NCBI GenBank assembly: GCA_020086605.1
Contig: JACBWW010000017.1
Span: 21,597,573-21,661,572, forward strand
Direction of reading: 5' to 3'
DNA length: 64,000 bases
Source of the DNA: Lanius collurio
Taxonomy: Eukaryota; Chordata; Aves; Passeriformes; Laniidae
In this document: positions 34,029 to 47,794 of the stretch, piece by piece
How positions within the stretch are numbered: position 1 is the stretch's first letter
Layout: every line of letters starts with the position of its first letter
Translations under genes and position numbers: made by a program
Notes under the pieces: model-generated
Databases searched by the model: none
What the model saw: the letters and a program-made list of their open reading frames with translations, nothing else
What the model was told of the DNA's origin: nothing

Positions 34029-37000
34029 CAAGGATGCACAGCAGCATTGATCAGTGAGGATAATCTCTGCCTCCTGTGCCTCTCTCTGTGTGGGGCTGCT
34101 TTTATTGTCTCTGCTGGGGTGATATGTAGCTGGGAAATATGTCCTTAACTGGGCTCTGGGGATCCAGAAAAGCATGGCTTCAGACACAACCCTCCTTCCC
34201 TCATAATCAGTGTTGCAAGCAGTTTTTGGTTGCATGGAGGTTGAGACTAAGCTCCTGTTTAAGTTTAATCTAACAAGGTGAAGTTTAGCTCATGATATGT
34301 GGGAAAGCCTGCGAGTCTGAATGGAAGTGGTAAATTCCCTGATAATAACATCTAAAAAAACCCCAAGTTAAGGTTCAGCAGCTCTTCCCAGAGCAGTGAG
34401 AACTGAGATGCTAGCAGGTATCTGCAAAAAAAAGAAATCAGAATAATAATTAGGGAGTAGAGAGAATGCTCATCAGAAAAATAACTTGGACATGCAGAAG
34501 AAATGTGGTCTTCACATAACATTTCTGCATAAAGAAAATTTTTTGGAAAATCAAATTTATCATTGGGAGAACACAACAACACTCTTGCAAATTATGGGAA
34601 TAAAATTATTCTCTTGGCATGGTAATGGACATATATTTCTCTAAGGGCGTATCTTAATTTGAAATACCAACCCCCAAGTCCACTGATCAGCAATGCTGTG
34701 ATCTCGGTGAGGTGCATTTGATGACACAAAACACCTCTTCTCCATGTGGGAAGGACTAGTTAAAACACTCTGTTACATATCCCACCAGAGCTGTGACTAA
34801 ATGAGATGTCCATGCTGGCACACAGAAACTGCTTTCCCAGGCAAGTGTGCTCCTGTGTGCTTTCTATCAGCAGCCAAAAAAAGGGGCACTGAAGCAGCAT
34901 CAGATTATGAGTGTGAAGTTCAGTAAGCAATCCCAAGAGCTTGGGGCAAGTCAGTATGCCTGTGAAATGGGGTTACCTCTGATACTGCTTCTTCTGTCTC
35001 TACTGCACTGCCTCTGACACTGACTCTAACCCAGAACCACCTCATTCCAAAAACTGCAACTCAAGAAGTTCTCTGACAGAAGGATTGCTGTGGACTAAAA
35101 ATGGAGAAGTAGCACTGATACTCCATGCTGCCTTTCATCTTCAACAGGTGCTCCAGCCAAGGCTGGAGGGGAACATGCTCAGAAAGTACTGTGATGCAGG
35201 AGAATGTACTTTTGGTAGGATGTCCTTTGGAAAAAGGTCAGCATGAGTAAGCTTATTTGGATAAAAGTCTTGTTTCTGAATGAAACCTCTGACAGCCTTC
35301 TTGGCCTGGAGTAATAGTAAAGAAATTCCAGAAAACATTTTTCCCTGGAAGCAAAATCTAATCTCATTCAAAGCCAGGGATCCACAAGGAGCAAGAGGTA
35401 ACCCAGAAGATGGTGTAAGCCATGCCAGATCATAGCAGTTGTTCTGAATTATTTAACACTAAAGGGGCCACCAGGTTTAAGCCCTGTATGAAAGTGCAGT
35501 AAATAATGCAACCAGTCTCAAAGACATTACTGCTGTTTGTGTGGTGCCTTAACATGTGCACAGTAGTTACCAGACAAATAAAACTGGTGTGGTTTCAGCC
35601 TGGAGGAGTTGTCTCTATTAGACAGAGCACACAGCATTAAATCATGAGTCAGTAGGGGGCTGGGAGAGACGGGTCTCGACAGACTCACGGAGTAGTGGTA
35701 GCATTATTCCCCATCTAGCATAATCAGCTGTGCCCTCCAAAATAATAATCCAAGAAATTTGTCAGGCTGTAGGACATCTGAGGCTGTCTGCATAACCTGC
35801 ATTTCAGAGAAGATAAAATAGCCAGATGTCCTTATGGCTGCAAAGCTGGGAGGTTAAACTGATGCAGTGAGCAAACAGAGGATTTTAAAATGAGGAGGAG
35901 CTTACACCTTGAGGGGGGGAAATAAAAAATGTAAGCAATTTATTTTCTTTCATTCCTATTAAGCAAAATCCCATTGAAACACATTTTTCCAATACATAAA
36001 GCAGTCTCCAATACATTTTCCCAAAAAACACACCCCTCAATGTTTTCTACTGCCTAAAATCTCATAGAGCGCTTTACAAGTCTTAAGGGCACATTATTGT
36101 TTGAAGGAAGGTTGAAGAAAAAAAGTTATTTTATTTTTTAAAAAAAGCAAAAACTCATAAATGGGTTCAACATTCTGGGCATGACAGAGTATCCAAAGAG
36201 ATGAGGCTCTTGTTTGGGGAAGAAAAACATCTGCACATAAAACCAATAAGAAAGAGGAAGGTTTTCTAAGAAAGGGATTTGTGAAGAATATATGTCAAGC
36301 AAGTATTCTTAAAAACATACTTAGATGCTCTCTATTTCTCCTCAGAATCTGGTTTTAGTAGCATGTTTTTTTCCTGCACAGTGCTTTCACACAGAGCTCT
36401 CATCTGTCCATATTGTTAGCTATACCAAATTACAAATATATTGAAATGGCTGCAAGAGTAAAAATATATACCAGAAAACAAGTGCTAAATGAGGAAATTT
36501 CAGCTATATCAACATTGTCTGAAGCTCAAGTTTTGTGCACACAGAAATTTGCTAAACAAAATCACACTAAAAAAAAAAAATGTGAGCAACTCAAGGTTAA
36601 AAAAAGCAGCTCAGGTAAATGTCTGAAGCAGCTAAATTGTCCTTACAGACATTCCATGCAATCAGCATACTATTAAAACATTTTAGTACCAATCATTCCT
36701 GCTTCAGTGACTTTGTTTTTTAAAAATATTGTCCTTTAATAAAATGTTTCACCTTCCTGGTGCACTTACTCTGACATAAGTGTTATTTTCCCTTCATGTT
36801 TAGCAATATGGAATTGTAAACAAGTAACAAATCCATCTTTCTTTATTCCTCAAACATAACCACCCCAGGAATTTGGTTTACAAAGCCCTTCACTACAAAA
36901 ATGACAATTAAATTTTACTACAAAATAACCTCTTTGAAATGTAATGATCTCTTAATAGTTTGGGAAGGGAAGTAACAGAAGCTCAATTGTTTTAGGAGAA

Positions 37001-37290
37001 AAACCCACCCACAACGTCTTATTTTTAGTGAACCTATTTTTAGCATTCTAAAGTTAGCATTAGAATAACAAAGTAGTAAGCCAAGGTCCTAGACTACTTC
37101 ATTATCTTAGTTATTAGCCTGACAGCCTAAGTGACTCGATTAAACATCAGTGACAGAAGAGATGAAGAGTTTAAAGGTCAATAAATACGGTGATAAGAAT
37201 CCTTCAAAATAACCTTTTGCTACAGACTTCTGGGGTTTAGATGCTGACAAACTTATTATTCCTCTTCCCTAATTTAGTAAGCAGCTCTTG

Positions 37291-37315
37291 ATCAGCTGGT
37301 CAGTGAACAGCTGAT
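37291..37315. promoter_or_regulatory. paired CAGCTG E-boxes in inverted arrangement
   Basis: ATCAGCTG (37291-37298) and CAGCTGAT (37308-37315) form an inverted pair 9 nt apart. Each holds the bHLH core CAGCTG. It sits in a complex, non-repetitive AT-rich stretch that could be an enhancer. No conservation data are available here. Confidence 0.3.
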
Positions 37316-40300
37316 GGCAATTGCTCATTTTTAAGTTCGCAGAGGTCTAACCCAACCTAAATTAAACTTGTAAACAGCAGAAATGAAAGCCAGATCCCAA
37401 GCAGTTGTTGTTCTTAATTGTACTGTTGTTGGAGAAACATCTATTCCCAAGTTTTAAAGCTAATTATGCCATTAAGCCAAATTCTCATTCACAGTCACAT
37501 GGGAATGAACCACCTCACTCATGTCCATCTGGGTGGATGAGTCTTGAGAGTACGAAGCTTTAACATGGAAAGTGTCAAAGGAAACAGACTACAACATTCT
37601 CAGTTGCCTTCTTAACCTCTTAATCTCTCATAACCTCTCTGTTTTCCCCATTGAGTGAGGATCTCAACAATTACTCTGAAAGATATAATCTAAATCTTCT
37701 ATGAATTCAGAGGACTGCAGGAAAAGAGGGCAGATAAAGGTAGCTCCACTGCCACCTCGATTAGTGTATAACATATTTGTTGGCCAGGTAGGAAACGCTT
37801 ATCCCCATGGCATTCTGCTTTGGCTGCGGTGTACCAAAGAAGCGGCCAGGGTGGACGAAATCTCCCAGTCCTCTCGTTCCTTTCCTGTCAGGAAAGGATT
37901 TGAAAAAAATCCTAAAAGCTTTCATGGGAAGCATGAAGCTCCTTCAGTTCCTCTGTAGCCTGTTATTAACACTGTTTGTCTCCTATTCCTGCCATTAATG
38001 ACCTTGCAAGTACCGGTATCAAAAAGCAGTGTATTCTTTCATATAGGTGTATGTCCTGTGGTGGCTTTTCAATAGCTCTGCTGGCCATTTGTGCTAGCTG
38101 CCCCTCTTTTATATAAAGGGAATTTGAGATTATGTGTACATAAAAATACAGGAAAAAAGTAGAAAATGCATGTCATAAAAAGAAAATGAGCAACATGTAA
38201 CAAAAAAGAAGTTTACATCATTTTCTCTAAAGCTATAAGGCTACATGAGGGTTGGTAAGCACAGGGGAAATAGGAAAGAAAAGAACATACTGTGCAGACC
38301 AGGGCAGAACATCGAGGCATTGACAGAAGTAAAGGGATGCCAGGAATACAAGGATAAAACAGTGCAGGGGATAACAAAAACAGAGCAAAAACTGGACAAA
38401 AAGGCTCTGGAAGGAAAGAGATTGCAAAATTTCCACGCCAGTTTTAGTCAGTATTATTCTTTCCCTCTTTGCAGTTTCAAATGCTTCCAGTGTTTTGTTT
38501 GATCCTGGCTGCTTTATGGCCCACTTCCACCATGCCTGTTAGTAGTGGGTTAGATGGAAGAGCTTCCAACCGAGTAGTGCAAGAGAGAATCAGGTTAGAA
38601 AATGGCATATGTGCATGATAAGAAAACCCCAAGGAGCAGTCTAGCCCAAATAAAGGAAAAAAATGGGTATTAGTTTCACTGAAAAGGTTGGAGGGCTTCA
38701 CTGGGACTGCTGAAAAATTACATCTGAGAGGATAAAGCATTATACTAGGTTTTGATGGCTTTGTGATCAAATGTTTATTGATAAACTGCACTGCATTGTC
38801 ATGAATTGTTCCTTCTAATAATTAAAAGACATCAGTCAGATTTGCATGCTGTAAAATTAATATATGGCTGGAGATTAGTGGATTTAGCACATTTTTCAAC
38901 TGATTTTTTTTGCTGAAACTAAACATCTGGCTCTCTGATATCATATGTATTTGTTCTAAAATCTATACAGCAATAATGTAGTGCTTGGAGGTGGGTGTGT
39001 GTCTAAGCATTTTCTTAGATATTATAGACTGAACCTCTATGCCATGAAAGGAACACAGAGATGTCTGAGTGCTCACAGGTGGCAATATTTCTCCACTCAC
39101 AATCAGTGAGTCCCAAAGGACAAGAAAGCAAAGATTGGCTGGTATAGGGGACATCAAACAGAGAAAAAGAGAAATGTGGTAGTAAATTGGAGCAATGCTT
39201 CTGATCTCCCCACCCTTGCCTCCTGGCTATGGACAGCTGATGATGCTCCTTCTACACAGCTGGACTGTAGCTCTTTGTCTGGACGTGGTTGTTAGTTCAT
39301 ATTGACTCTGTCCATACTAATAAATTAAATAGCCCTGAAGAATGTTTCCAGGCTCTAGAAATCAATCATTCACCCTTTTAAATTGTCTGGGGGGTACTGA
39401 CAGTTTAATAGCACTGACACAAGCCATCCCATGCCAGCCAGCCTCAGAACCAGAAGAGCCCTGGGCACATTGACACTGCCCCTTGCCCCCCATTGTCAGG
39501 TTGAAGCCAAACTTGTCATAGTCCTGGTGTGGAGTCTGAGGACAGAGGCTGTCCCAGCCCTTTCTGTTGAACTGTGCCTCTGCAGATCAAGCCCATGCTG
39601 TCTGAAGTTATTTGAGCCATTGCAATGTTGTCCTTTTTACCCAAATTGGGACATTAAGGGTCAAAACCGGTGCCAGGAGGTCACATAAGCCCCCAGCTCC
39701 TCAGTAACAGGTACCAGCTCCCCAGCCTCTTAAAGTCTCACAGCACTTGCAGCCCCATTCACACATATATTTACTGCCACATTAGCATGAAGAGGCTGTT
39801 CTGCCCATGGAATGGCTCAGTGGGATGCTCGTGGCATTCAGGAATGAGGAGCCAGGAAGGAGGAGCCACGGCTGCAATGGCTGCACTCCACCGCCTGCAG
39901 CTGCTCCCTGCGTCCTGCTTCGTCTCTAAGCCTCAGACCCAACTTTTTGGGAAACTGAAATGATCCTGTAGTAGAGTAACAGAATTATAATGTCTCATGC
40001 AAAATGTAAGGAAAATGGCATACACTGGTGGAATTAGCAGTTTACTAAGGAATATTTGATAGAGGGCCTCTGAAGTTCTCATACAAGGAAGGTTCTGCTT
40101 TGTTGACTGTCCTAAACCCCAGTGAAACTCTGGTCAGCAAACCTACCTAAGCAGATGAAAATATATTAATAAGAAGCCCTCTCTTCTGTCTTTTATCATC
40201 TATAATGATAAAGATCATTCTACCCATCTTTTGCAGTGTTCAGACATGCCAATGTGCAAATCTACTTTATCAGAAAGATTTTTTGTCCACTTTTAGCTGC

Positions 40301-40673
40301 CCCATAGAGAGGGAAGTAACACAGTAACCCTCGCTATCAGAGCTGCCTCTTCTTTCCGCGTAACCTGGTGCTCTTGTGTTCGGATCAGAACCCAGCTCAC
40401 TCTCACCCCTGTATCACAGCTTCTTAGGTACAGGATATGAGCCAGCAATCTGTAGCAGCATCATTTTAGTGCTGTTTGTCTGACTCAAAGATAAACAGAT
40501 GTTTTATTTCTTTCTTCTCTTTGGCCATTCAGTCACTGCTGTGATTCCTGTAAGTGCATTATTGTAACTTTCACAGCACAGAGGGAGCAATAGCTTTACT
40601 CCAACTGACATCCCCTTCCACCTGGGTGTGTGTTAAATACATGGCCAGAGGGGACTGCCCCCAGCAAAAAGAT

Positions 40674-40699
40674 ATTTCTAATCTCCATTTCTAATCTCA
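40674..40699. repeat. 13-bp tandem duplication
   Basis: ATTTCTAATCTCC (40674-40686) is followed by ATTTCTAATCTCA (40687-40699), differing only in the last base. Confidence 0.85.
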
Positions 40700-42817
40700 G
40701 ATGCCTAAACCTCATCCCCAGACACTTTATAAAGTGATTTGGTTTAACTGAAAATTGAGATGGAAGCAGCAGCATTGGTGGAAGCTTAGCTCCTGTTGAT
40801 ACTGTAATTACTTTTACTGATCATTTCATTCACACGTGGTCAGCCCTCAAGGACAGAAGGGCTGTTCACCTGGCAAAGATGGGAAAGGTGGAGCAGGTAT
40901 CAGCATCATTTTCAGAAAGAAGCTGTAAGGGAAAAATCCCAACTGATTCAACTAAACCTAGCAAGCCAGATAAACATGGTGAGTAAAACTATTCACTGAT
41001 AGTAATTTCTGTCAGTTTTGCAAAGAGAAAAGAATATTCTTTTTGCTGCCATAACCACTCAGCACTGTAAATTGCAAGTCTTTAAGAGTTAAAAAAAGTA
41101 ATATAAGGGATGGCCCCATACACAGATTTTTTTCAGAAATAATATCACTTGTGGAATCACAGGCCAAGTTTAAAAAGAATCACATCCATTGCAAAAAAAA
41201 TAGTGCACCATTTTATTATTTAACAGTGTTTTTGGAAGTTTGGAATCCTGGTATTTTGTAGGCAACAAACTCCATTATTGTTTTGACAATATATGGACAT
41301 TCAAAGTGTAGGCACTGTTGCATTATTTAAAATAGTAAATTGACTCTTATTTTTTAGTTTGAAGGGGAATTACCAGCCAAATTCTAATTGAGGTCTCACT
41401 GAGAATCCGTTAATCAGACTCTGGGTTTTGCCTGCTGGAAGGGCATGAAAACTTTCAAGCAAAATATTGCCTCATTCTCAAGCCTGGATGTAAAAAAAAA
41501 ATATTCAATTTAGCTGTCTTTAATAAAACAAAAACTATCCATTTTCTTCAAGAGCTGTTTCAAAGGAACATATGCAGCTTTACTAAGAATGACTAAAATT
41601 TTATTTGACAACCAATAGGGTAATTAGTAAATTAAAGCTTGTTTGTTTTGATGTCTGATTTATTTGAGTGACATCAGGATTTCCACTCTAAACTAACTCT
41701 TTTTTTTTAAATTCGTCACCGCTGGATTTTATTTTTTTAAGTTTATTCCTCTGGAACACAGCTCTGCTTCCTCCTGCTGCAGAAGACCAGCAGATGTTAA
41801 TCAGATCTCAGTGGGTTTTTTTAATTTCTTAAAGAAATCTTGTATTTGTCAGTTTGCTTAACACTAAAGACTTCAATGCAAACCCTGACTACAATATATC
41901 AAGGGAAAGTCTACTTATGGAGGAAGTAAAGTTACATAATCTCATTTTCAATTACGTTTCATTTAGGGCATATTCTCATCATCACCCACTATTAAATACA
42001 AAGATTCTTGACAAGGAACTCCTTGAGGAAAACATGTCATGTTTAAGGATATATAGCACACATGCTTTGTAAAGGGCCAGAAACCTTGTTTAAAAAATCC
42101 TAACAGCTCAGTGCTTTAATTATTCTGGGAGGAGCCTCTGCAAATCTGACCCATATAGCTCCCATTGGGGAAAGGCTGGTGATTACAGCTGGGGTACAAT
42201 CCTCTTATCAGTATACCATGCTTTCATGACGCATGTTAGTGGCATCTTTAGGGTGGACATTCATGAGACAAATTTCCTGCTAAGAGATGGACATGTTATA
42301 TTCAAGATTAAAGGAAGGTAAAGGACACTTTAGAAAATCCATGATTTCTGAGGTTTAAATGTTATGGGCTAATTTAGTCCCTGGTGCGGGGCAGGGAGCT
42401 GTTGCTAAGATGAACTTTACATAGTTTCTTTTTGCTTTAGAGAAATGCACCCTTGCACATGGGGAAAAGCAAAACTGTTCTAAATGGGCCTCTGTAAGAA
42501 CTGTCACCTGGTTATTAAAAGGAAATTTGGGTTCCTTGAAGGAAGTGTGATCTCAGAAAACGCCTGCCCAAAACTGGGGACACACATGACTGCTGGAAGG
42601 GTCAGACTGTTATCACAGCAAGGTTGGTGTTACATTGTCTGTAGAACAGGAGCCTTGGGAAAGAACATCTGGGAAAGGAAATTCAGCCATCTTCCTCTGT
42701 GCTCTGCGGAGGGAGCCAGAGCAGGGGCACCTGGTCCTGGGGAAAGGAGTGGGACAGACGGCTTTAAAGCCAACCTGAAATACATATGATAAAATAATAG
42801 TATTATATAATAAATAT

Positions 42818-43207
42818 NNNNNNNNNNNNNNNNNNNNNNNNNNNNNNNNNNNNNNNNNNNNNNNNNNNNNNNNNNNNNNNNNNNNNNNNNNNNNNNNNNN
42901 NNNNNNNNNNNNNNNNNNNNNNNNNNNNNNNNNNNNNNNNNNNNNNNNNNNNNNNNNNNNNNNNNNNNNNNNNNNNNNNNNNNNNNNNNNNNNNNNNNNN
43001 NNNNNNNNNNNNNNNNNNNNNNNNNNNNNNNNNNNNNNNNNNNNNNNNNNNNNNNNNNNNNNNNNNNNNNNNNNNNNNNNNNNNNNNNNNNNNNNNNNNN
43101 NNNNNNNNNNNNNNNNNNNNNNNNNNNNNNNNNNNNNNNNNNNNNNNNNNNNNNNNNNNNNNNNNNNNNNNNNNNNNNNNNNNNNNNNNNNNNNNNNNNN
43201 NNNNNNN
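42818..43207. other. assembly gap (390 N)
   Basis: Unresolved bases. The left flank is extremely AT-rich (TAATAGTATTATATAATAAA); the right flank is ordinary sequence. Open frames that span it are artefacts. Confidence 1.
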
Positions 43208-45068
43208 GACATGTCTCAGCAAGTGTGGCAAAGTTCCATTTGGCTAAATCCTCCCTCATTCATTTTTACATGTTGGCTCAGACAGAAAATGCACACATGT
43301 AAACCTGAATACACAAATATAACCTTACTGTGGAGTCCCAGGAGGACATTTAGTTATGTGCTACCATTTTCTTTGACCATATTTGCTGGGAGTCAGTACC
43401 TAACACAGCTACTTATGAGCAATGAGCAATTTGGTGAGCTGGGGCTGTTAGGACATGGCTACTGAGAGCCCAGACATGGGAGGACAGGCCTCTCTGCACC
43501 TCTGCAGATGTGGTGAGATCAGTGGATCTCCCTATCAGCCAGAATGGTAAAGGGTAGTAGGAGCTGGATGTTTTTTCTTGTTCACCTATCCTGCAGAACA
43601 TGTCGAGGAGGTGTATGCTGGTGACCCAGCCAGAAGTATAGCCCAGCCTGTGAAACCACAGCCACCAGCTGCAGATCTCACCTGAAACTGGAAAATCTGG
43701 TACTTGGTGATGTAATCAGCACAACCACAGAGACAATAAAATTTTGGCCAAGAAAGACCCTCCTTTTCTGGGAAGAGCTGCAGCACCATTCTTTGTCAGT
43801 AGGTGCCTTATCTATTGGGGTATAAAGAGGTTTGTCTGTTGGAATTTATAGAATTGGACTGCTCTTGCATGGAGATGGGTTATTTCTTTGTGCTACATGT
43901 GCTGTAGCTGATGCTACTGTCACAGCTCTACATCTTGCCTGCATGGTATTTCTCAAATTCGGCCCTTAGAGTGTAACTGGTGAAGACAAACCCACTAAAT
44001 TCAATGAAACTAGTCTGAAAATTCTATAAGTAATTTGTGGATTTTAAAATTAAACATTTAAGATTAAAATTTAAAAATTTGTTATCAAAATTGTATTATG
44101 TATTCCATTTATATTACAATTTAATGCATAAAATAATAAAAGAAAAATTAAATTCTCATTCTGTTATATATTCAGTCCTGTATGTCCAGTATATGTGATG
44201 TGCATGGTCCTTCTTTCATCCTGGCATCATGCTAGTCAGTCCATCATTCTGTGAATCCACTTTGATATTTTTTACTGAGATTTTCTGGTTTTGTATCTTC
44301 AGAATTGACATTGTCTTGCTGAATTTCTGCCTATTTCCCATCCCTGTGGGGCTGCAGAGTTCAAGTCCTCCCATGCCTCTGTGTTCTGCAGTTCCTGGGG
44401 ACTCTCCCAGCCATGTCAAAGCTTATTTGCCCCAGCTGAACTGCCTGACAGGTGAGGGACTGGGGCAGCATGCCTGTTCAGGCTGATACACTTGTGCTTT
44501 AAAATCCAGGGTAATAAGGAGAGGAAATGTATGGCTTGAAGCTGTCTGCTGGCCATATCCCACGCGAGTTCTCCCTTCAAAAATTATTATGCTCCTTTTT
44601 AAAATTAATTCCAAATAAAACACGTTGGTGGATGCAGTTTCTGAAGCTCCGGTAGCTGAGTTTTCGTGTTAGTCATGTGGATGTGCTACTGGCAACGGAG
44701 ACTTTTGCATAACCTGCTGCAAGTATGTGACAGACAGCTTGTCAGGAAATGTTCGGTATAGGCAATGATTTGGGACTAATTTCATGGATGTTTTCCAGTT
44801 TCTATTTTCTCCTCCTGATCCTCCTTTCTCTTTCTCTGAACAAGAGGGCTCCTGAAATTTCCTGCTTAACATCTTTCACTTTGAATAAAAGATATGCTAA
44901 ACATACCCCCTGCAGCTGGTCCTGCTGAAATTGCTCCTCTGGAGGGACCAACAGATGATGTTGGTGGATTTGAGAAGGTCCAGGCGGGAGGGTTTAGCCC
45001 CCAGCATAGCCCACACTGAAGCCTGCAACCTGAAACACCCCTTCCACCTCTGCTCCCCGCCTTCCCCT
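43208..45068. other. intergenic, no gene seen
   Basis: Includes a roughly 120-nt segment of very high A/T content at 44038-44160 and otherwise ordinary sequence. Short open frames on both strands show no recognisable protein. Confidence 0.55.
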
Positions 45069-45100
45069 CGCACACGCATGTGCGTGCACACACACATGCA
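45069..45100. repeat. 32-nt alternating pyrimidine-purine run (Z-DNA type)
   Basis: Every base from 45069 to 45100 alternates pyrimidine and purine, using CG, CA, TG and a single TA-free core (CGCACACGCATGTGCGTG, then CACACACA). Runs like this with CG and CA/TG steps are the strongest natural Z-DNA formers. It also contains a small inverted repeat, CACGCA-TG-TGCGTG. Confidence 0.8.
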
Positions 45101-45985
45101 GAGGCAGGCAGGGACTTTAAGTGAACCCAGATGGCTGGCACACAGGGAGTAGGCATCCTGGAAAAGTGCCCCAGGGCGCTCTGGTTGCTGTCAGTTTGTT
45201 CTGCAAGCCAAGTGCCTTCAAGATGTCTGTGTTGTTTCTTAATCGGAGATCACTCCCGTTTGGGCTCTTAGCCCCTTCCTGTTGGGAAATGTCAGTGAGG
45301 CATCAGAGAGATACACAAAGATTGATTTGACTCAAATCAACCATTCCCTTAACTCAGAGGTTGTAGATTATTATCCTTAATAAAGACCATATTGTAATAA
45401 AACCCAAATCAGATCCCAATTGAGAGACTGTACTTTCCCTTCTCCCGTGTGCGCACTGTTGTTTGATTGAGTGATTTGGTTCTTGTGCAAAATAAATTAA
45501 TTGTCTAAGAGTAATATAAAATGTTGATGAAAAGTGTGAATGTGATGAATTCTGATAACCAGTTTCAATTACTTTTTTCTTCTTTTTTTCTATTTTGATC
45601 GTACTGCACACATGTTTCTTTATTTCGCCATAAAAATATGCAAACAATTACCTAGCTTTGGAAACATAATTACACAGAGGTTCATCTCTAAAAGGTTATT
45701 ATTGATTTATAGAGTTCTTTAGTTTAATGGAAGACAGACAGGAATAAAAAGAAACTCTACCTTCCCCACAAATAATAGATGAGCTAGAAGGGTAACGTAA
45801 GATTTAGAAGTAATTTTTATAAGATACACAAGCTGCTTGTTTTGGAGCGGTGTTTCTTGTACACACACAGAGTCATTTAGAAACCATACCATATCAAGGC
45901 TAGTACAGGCATCTTCTCCTGTGAGTGATTCAGCATGAGGCATTCTGACAGGCTGTGATAGCCATCTGTCACGGGGCTAGATGAT

Positions 45986-46007
45986 AGTGTTATCTGTAGA
46001 TAACACT
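45986..46007. promoter_or_regulatory. near-perfect palindrome carrying two opposed GATA sites
   Basis: AGTGTTATCT (45986-45995), a GT spacer, then AGATAACACT (45998-46007): ten-base arms that match exactly. The inner arms are TTATCT and AGATAA, so two GATA-factor cores face each other. Palindromic GATA sites can bind both zinc fingers of GATA1-3. An inverted repeat with arms this long and so short a spacer is expected only a fraction of a time per window. Confidence 0.4.
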
Positions 46008-47760
46008 GAAGACAAAGTGTGTGGGATAATTGGTAACACCAGATCTGGTGCTGGATTTTAAAGGAGAGTTACATGAGCAGAAGTGCATCTAAGAGGAGAA
46101 TCAGTCAATTTGTGATTAGCAACTACCAGCCAGTGACTTTGGAGTGATTAGCTGGTGGTTTTTTTAAACAGGTGCAAATTTGTAAATAAATGTGTGTAAG
46201 AGGACAGAGCCTGATTTTGGTACAGCTGACCTTCTTCCATCTCACCTTGGACTCTCAGAGAAACATCCCAGTGACACAGGTGGGAGTGAGACCATGCCCT
46301 CACAGAGGACACAACCTCCAGCAGTCAAGGGTTTGGGCTCTTTTTCGTGTGATTTTTTTTGTGTGGCTTGTGTCTGCTTTCTGATGCCATGAGCCCTTCA
46401 GGGCAAGAACTGCCATTTTGTCTGGCATGCACCCATGACCAGCAGGCTATGGTGGGGCCCTGGGGGCATCTGCTAGTGGCTTGATGGAGAGAGCTGGATG
46501 ATGCTCCAGAAATGTAACCTGGTTTTTGGCTGGACTTGGGTACTCATTAATCAAAGTCCTGCTGAGAGAGAGATGTGAGTGCTGCAGCCATAGCCAACAG
46601 CAGAGTTGATTCCCTCTTTTCTGTAAGTATTGAGACAAAACAAAGTCTGTTTTTACTTATTTACCTGTGTGCAGAAACTTAGATTTGTTGTTAAACTGGC
46701 AACCTGGAACAAATGTTATATTTATGGTATTGCAAAATTATTCACTGTTAGCAACTGTTGATGCTGTACACGATTCATCCACTTGGATTTAAGCAAAACA
46801 TCTCTGATTCTCATTCACATAATATCCTGTGCTTTCCCCTTCCTGGTTCCAGCTCTCAGGTATGCACCCCACCAAGGCTTTGGGGCATTTAGATGGGAGC
46901 TTTCTTGTGCCCTGAGAGCCCTTGTGGAGTGCACACTTCTGTTGGCTCTGCTTTATAATTAGCATTACCTGAATCTGATAAAACAGCTTGTAAACAAACG
47001 CAGTCTGAAGCAATTTTAATAGAGAAACAGATAAAATCAATAGTGCATCATGTGCACTGTGGTTGCAATTGCTCTTGATGGCCATTCAGCTTGCCTTGTT
47101 GTTTTTCTGTCTACAACACTGATTTTCAGAATGATGGTCTTTAGTTTGGCAGCATTGCAGAGGGAGTCAAGAGCTCCCATCTAGCTGCTCTAGACAGCTC
47201 CAATAGAGCCCCAGCATGGTCCTGTGAGATCTGCTGGCACCCCAAAGTAGTAGTAGGTGGCTAGATGGACACACTCTATTTGAATTTATTAAATATTTTT
47301 TATTGTGGGTTTGGGTTACCCTTTGGGAAGATTTTCTGTGACTGCTCTAGATAAACACCTTCCAGCATTCTGTACAAGCATGGGTGCAAAGACCTTTCAC
47401 ACTGTCCTTTTCTCCTAGTGCACACAATCTAAGATCCATGGGTTTAACCCCCTACATAGATATAATTTGTTACATTGTTCTCAGCAGAACACCAACCGTA
47501 CTGCTTTATGCCTTTTGACAACAGTAAGCAAGTGCTGCTCCTGAGCATTATCATAATTTAACTTTGGGGCTTGCAATGTAGAAAATAAGAAGTGCAGGAT
47601 TATGTTTCATTTTACAAACAATCTTTTAATGAGCCATAATATCCTCCTGAAGGTTTTGCCATATTAGAAAATAAGACAAGCAACAGATTTGCTGAATTCT
47701 TTTCCCTTATGTGTCTATATCAAATTACTGCTTCACACCTGATTATACTCATTTAGTTCA

Positions 47761-47794
47761 GATTCTCAAAGGTATTGGGATTCCTTTGAGATCC
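47761..47794. repeat. inverted repeat, probable ancient palindromic relic
   Basis: TCTCAAAGG (47764-47772) and CCTTTGAGA (47783-47791) are exact 9-bp inverted arms with a 10-nt spacer, and the flanks extend the match imperfectly. CAAAGGTATT...TTTGAGATC resembles the arms of an old sauropsid repeat (CAAAGGTATTTAGG). The comparison is from memory. Confidence 0.45.

Larger units (their letters stand above)
34029..42817. other. intergenic, no gene seen
   Basis: No gene supported. A 13-bp near-perfect tandem duplication (ATTTCTAATCTC with C or A last) is at 40674-40699. The interval 37000-37350 has the look of conserved non-coding DNA. Pieces at 37478-37530 and 41365-41410 weakly resemble the GCCAAATTCT start of old sauropsid repeats. 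The last 40 nt before the N run are almost pure A/T. Confidence 0.5.

Noticed and set aside
42613..43259. Open frames of up to 209 codons crossing the first N run
   Set aside because: Most of each frame is unknown bases, so the length is an artefact of the gap.
43427..43440. GAGCAAT doubled
   Set aside because: A 7-bp direct repeat is too short to be informative in a window of this size.
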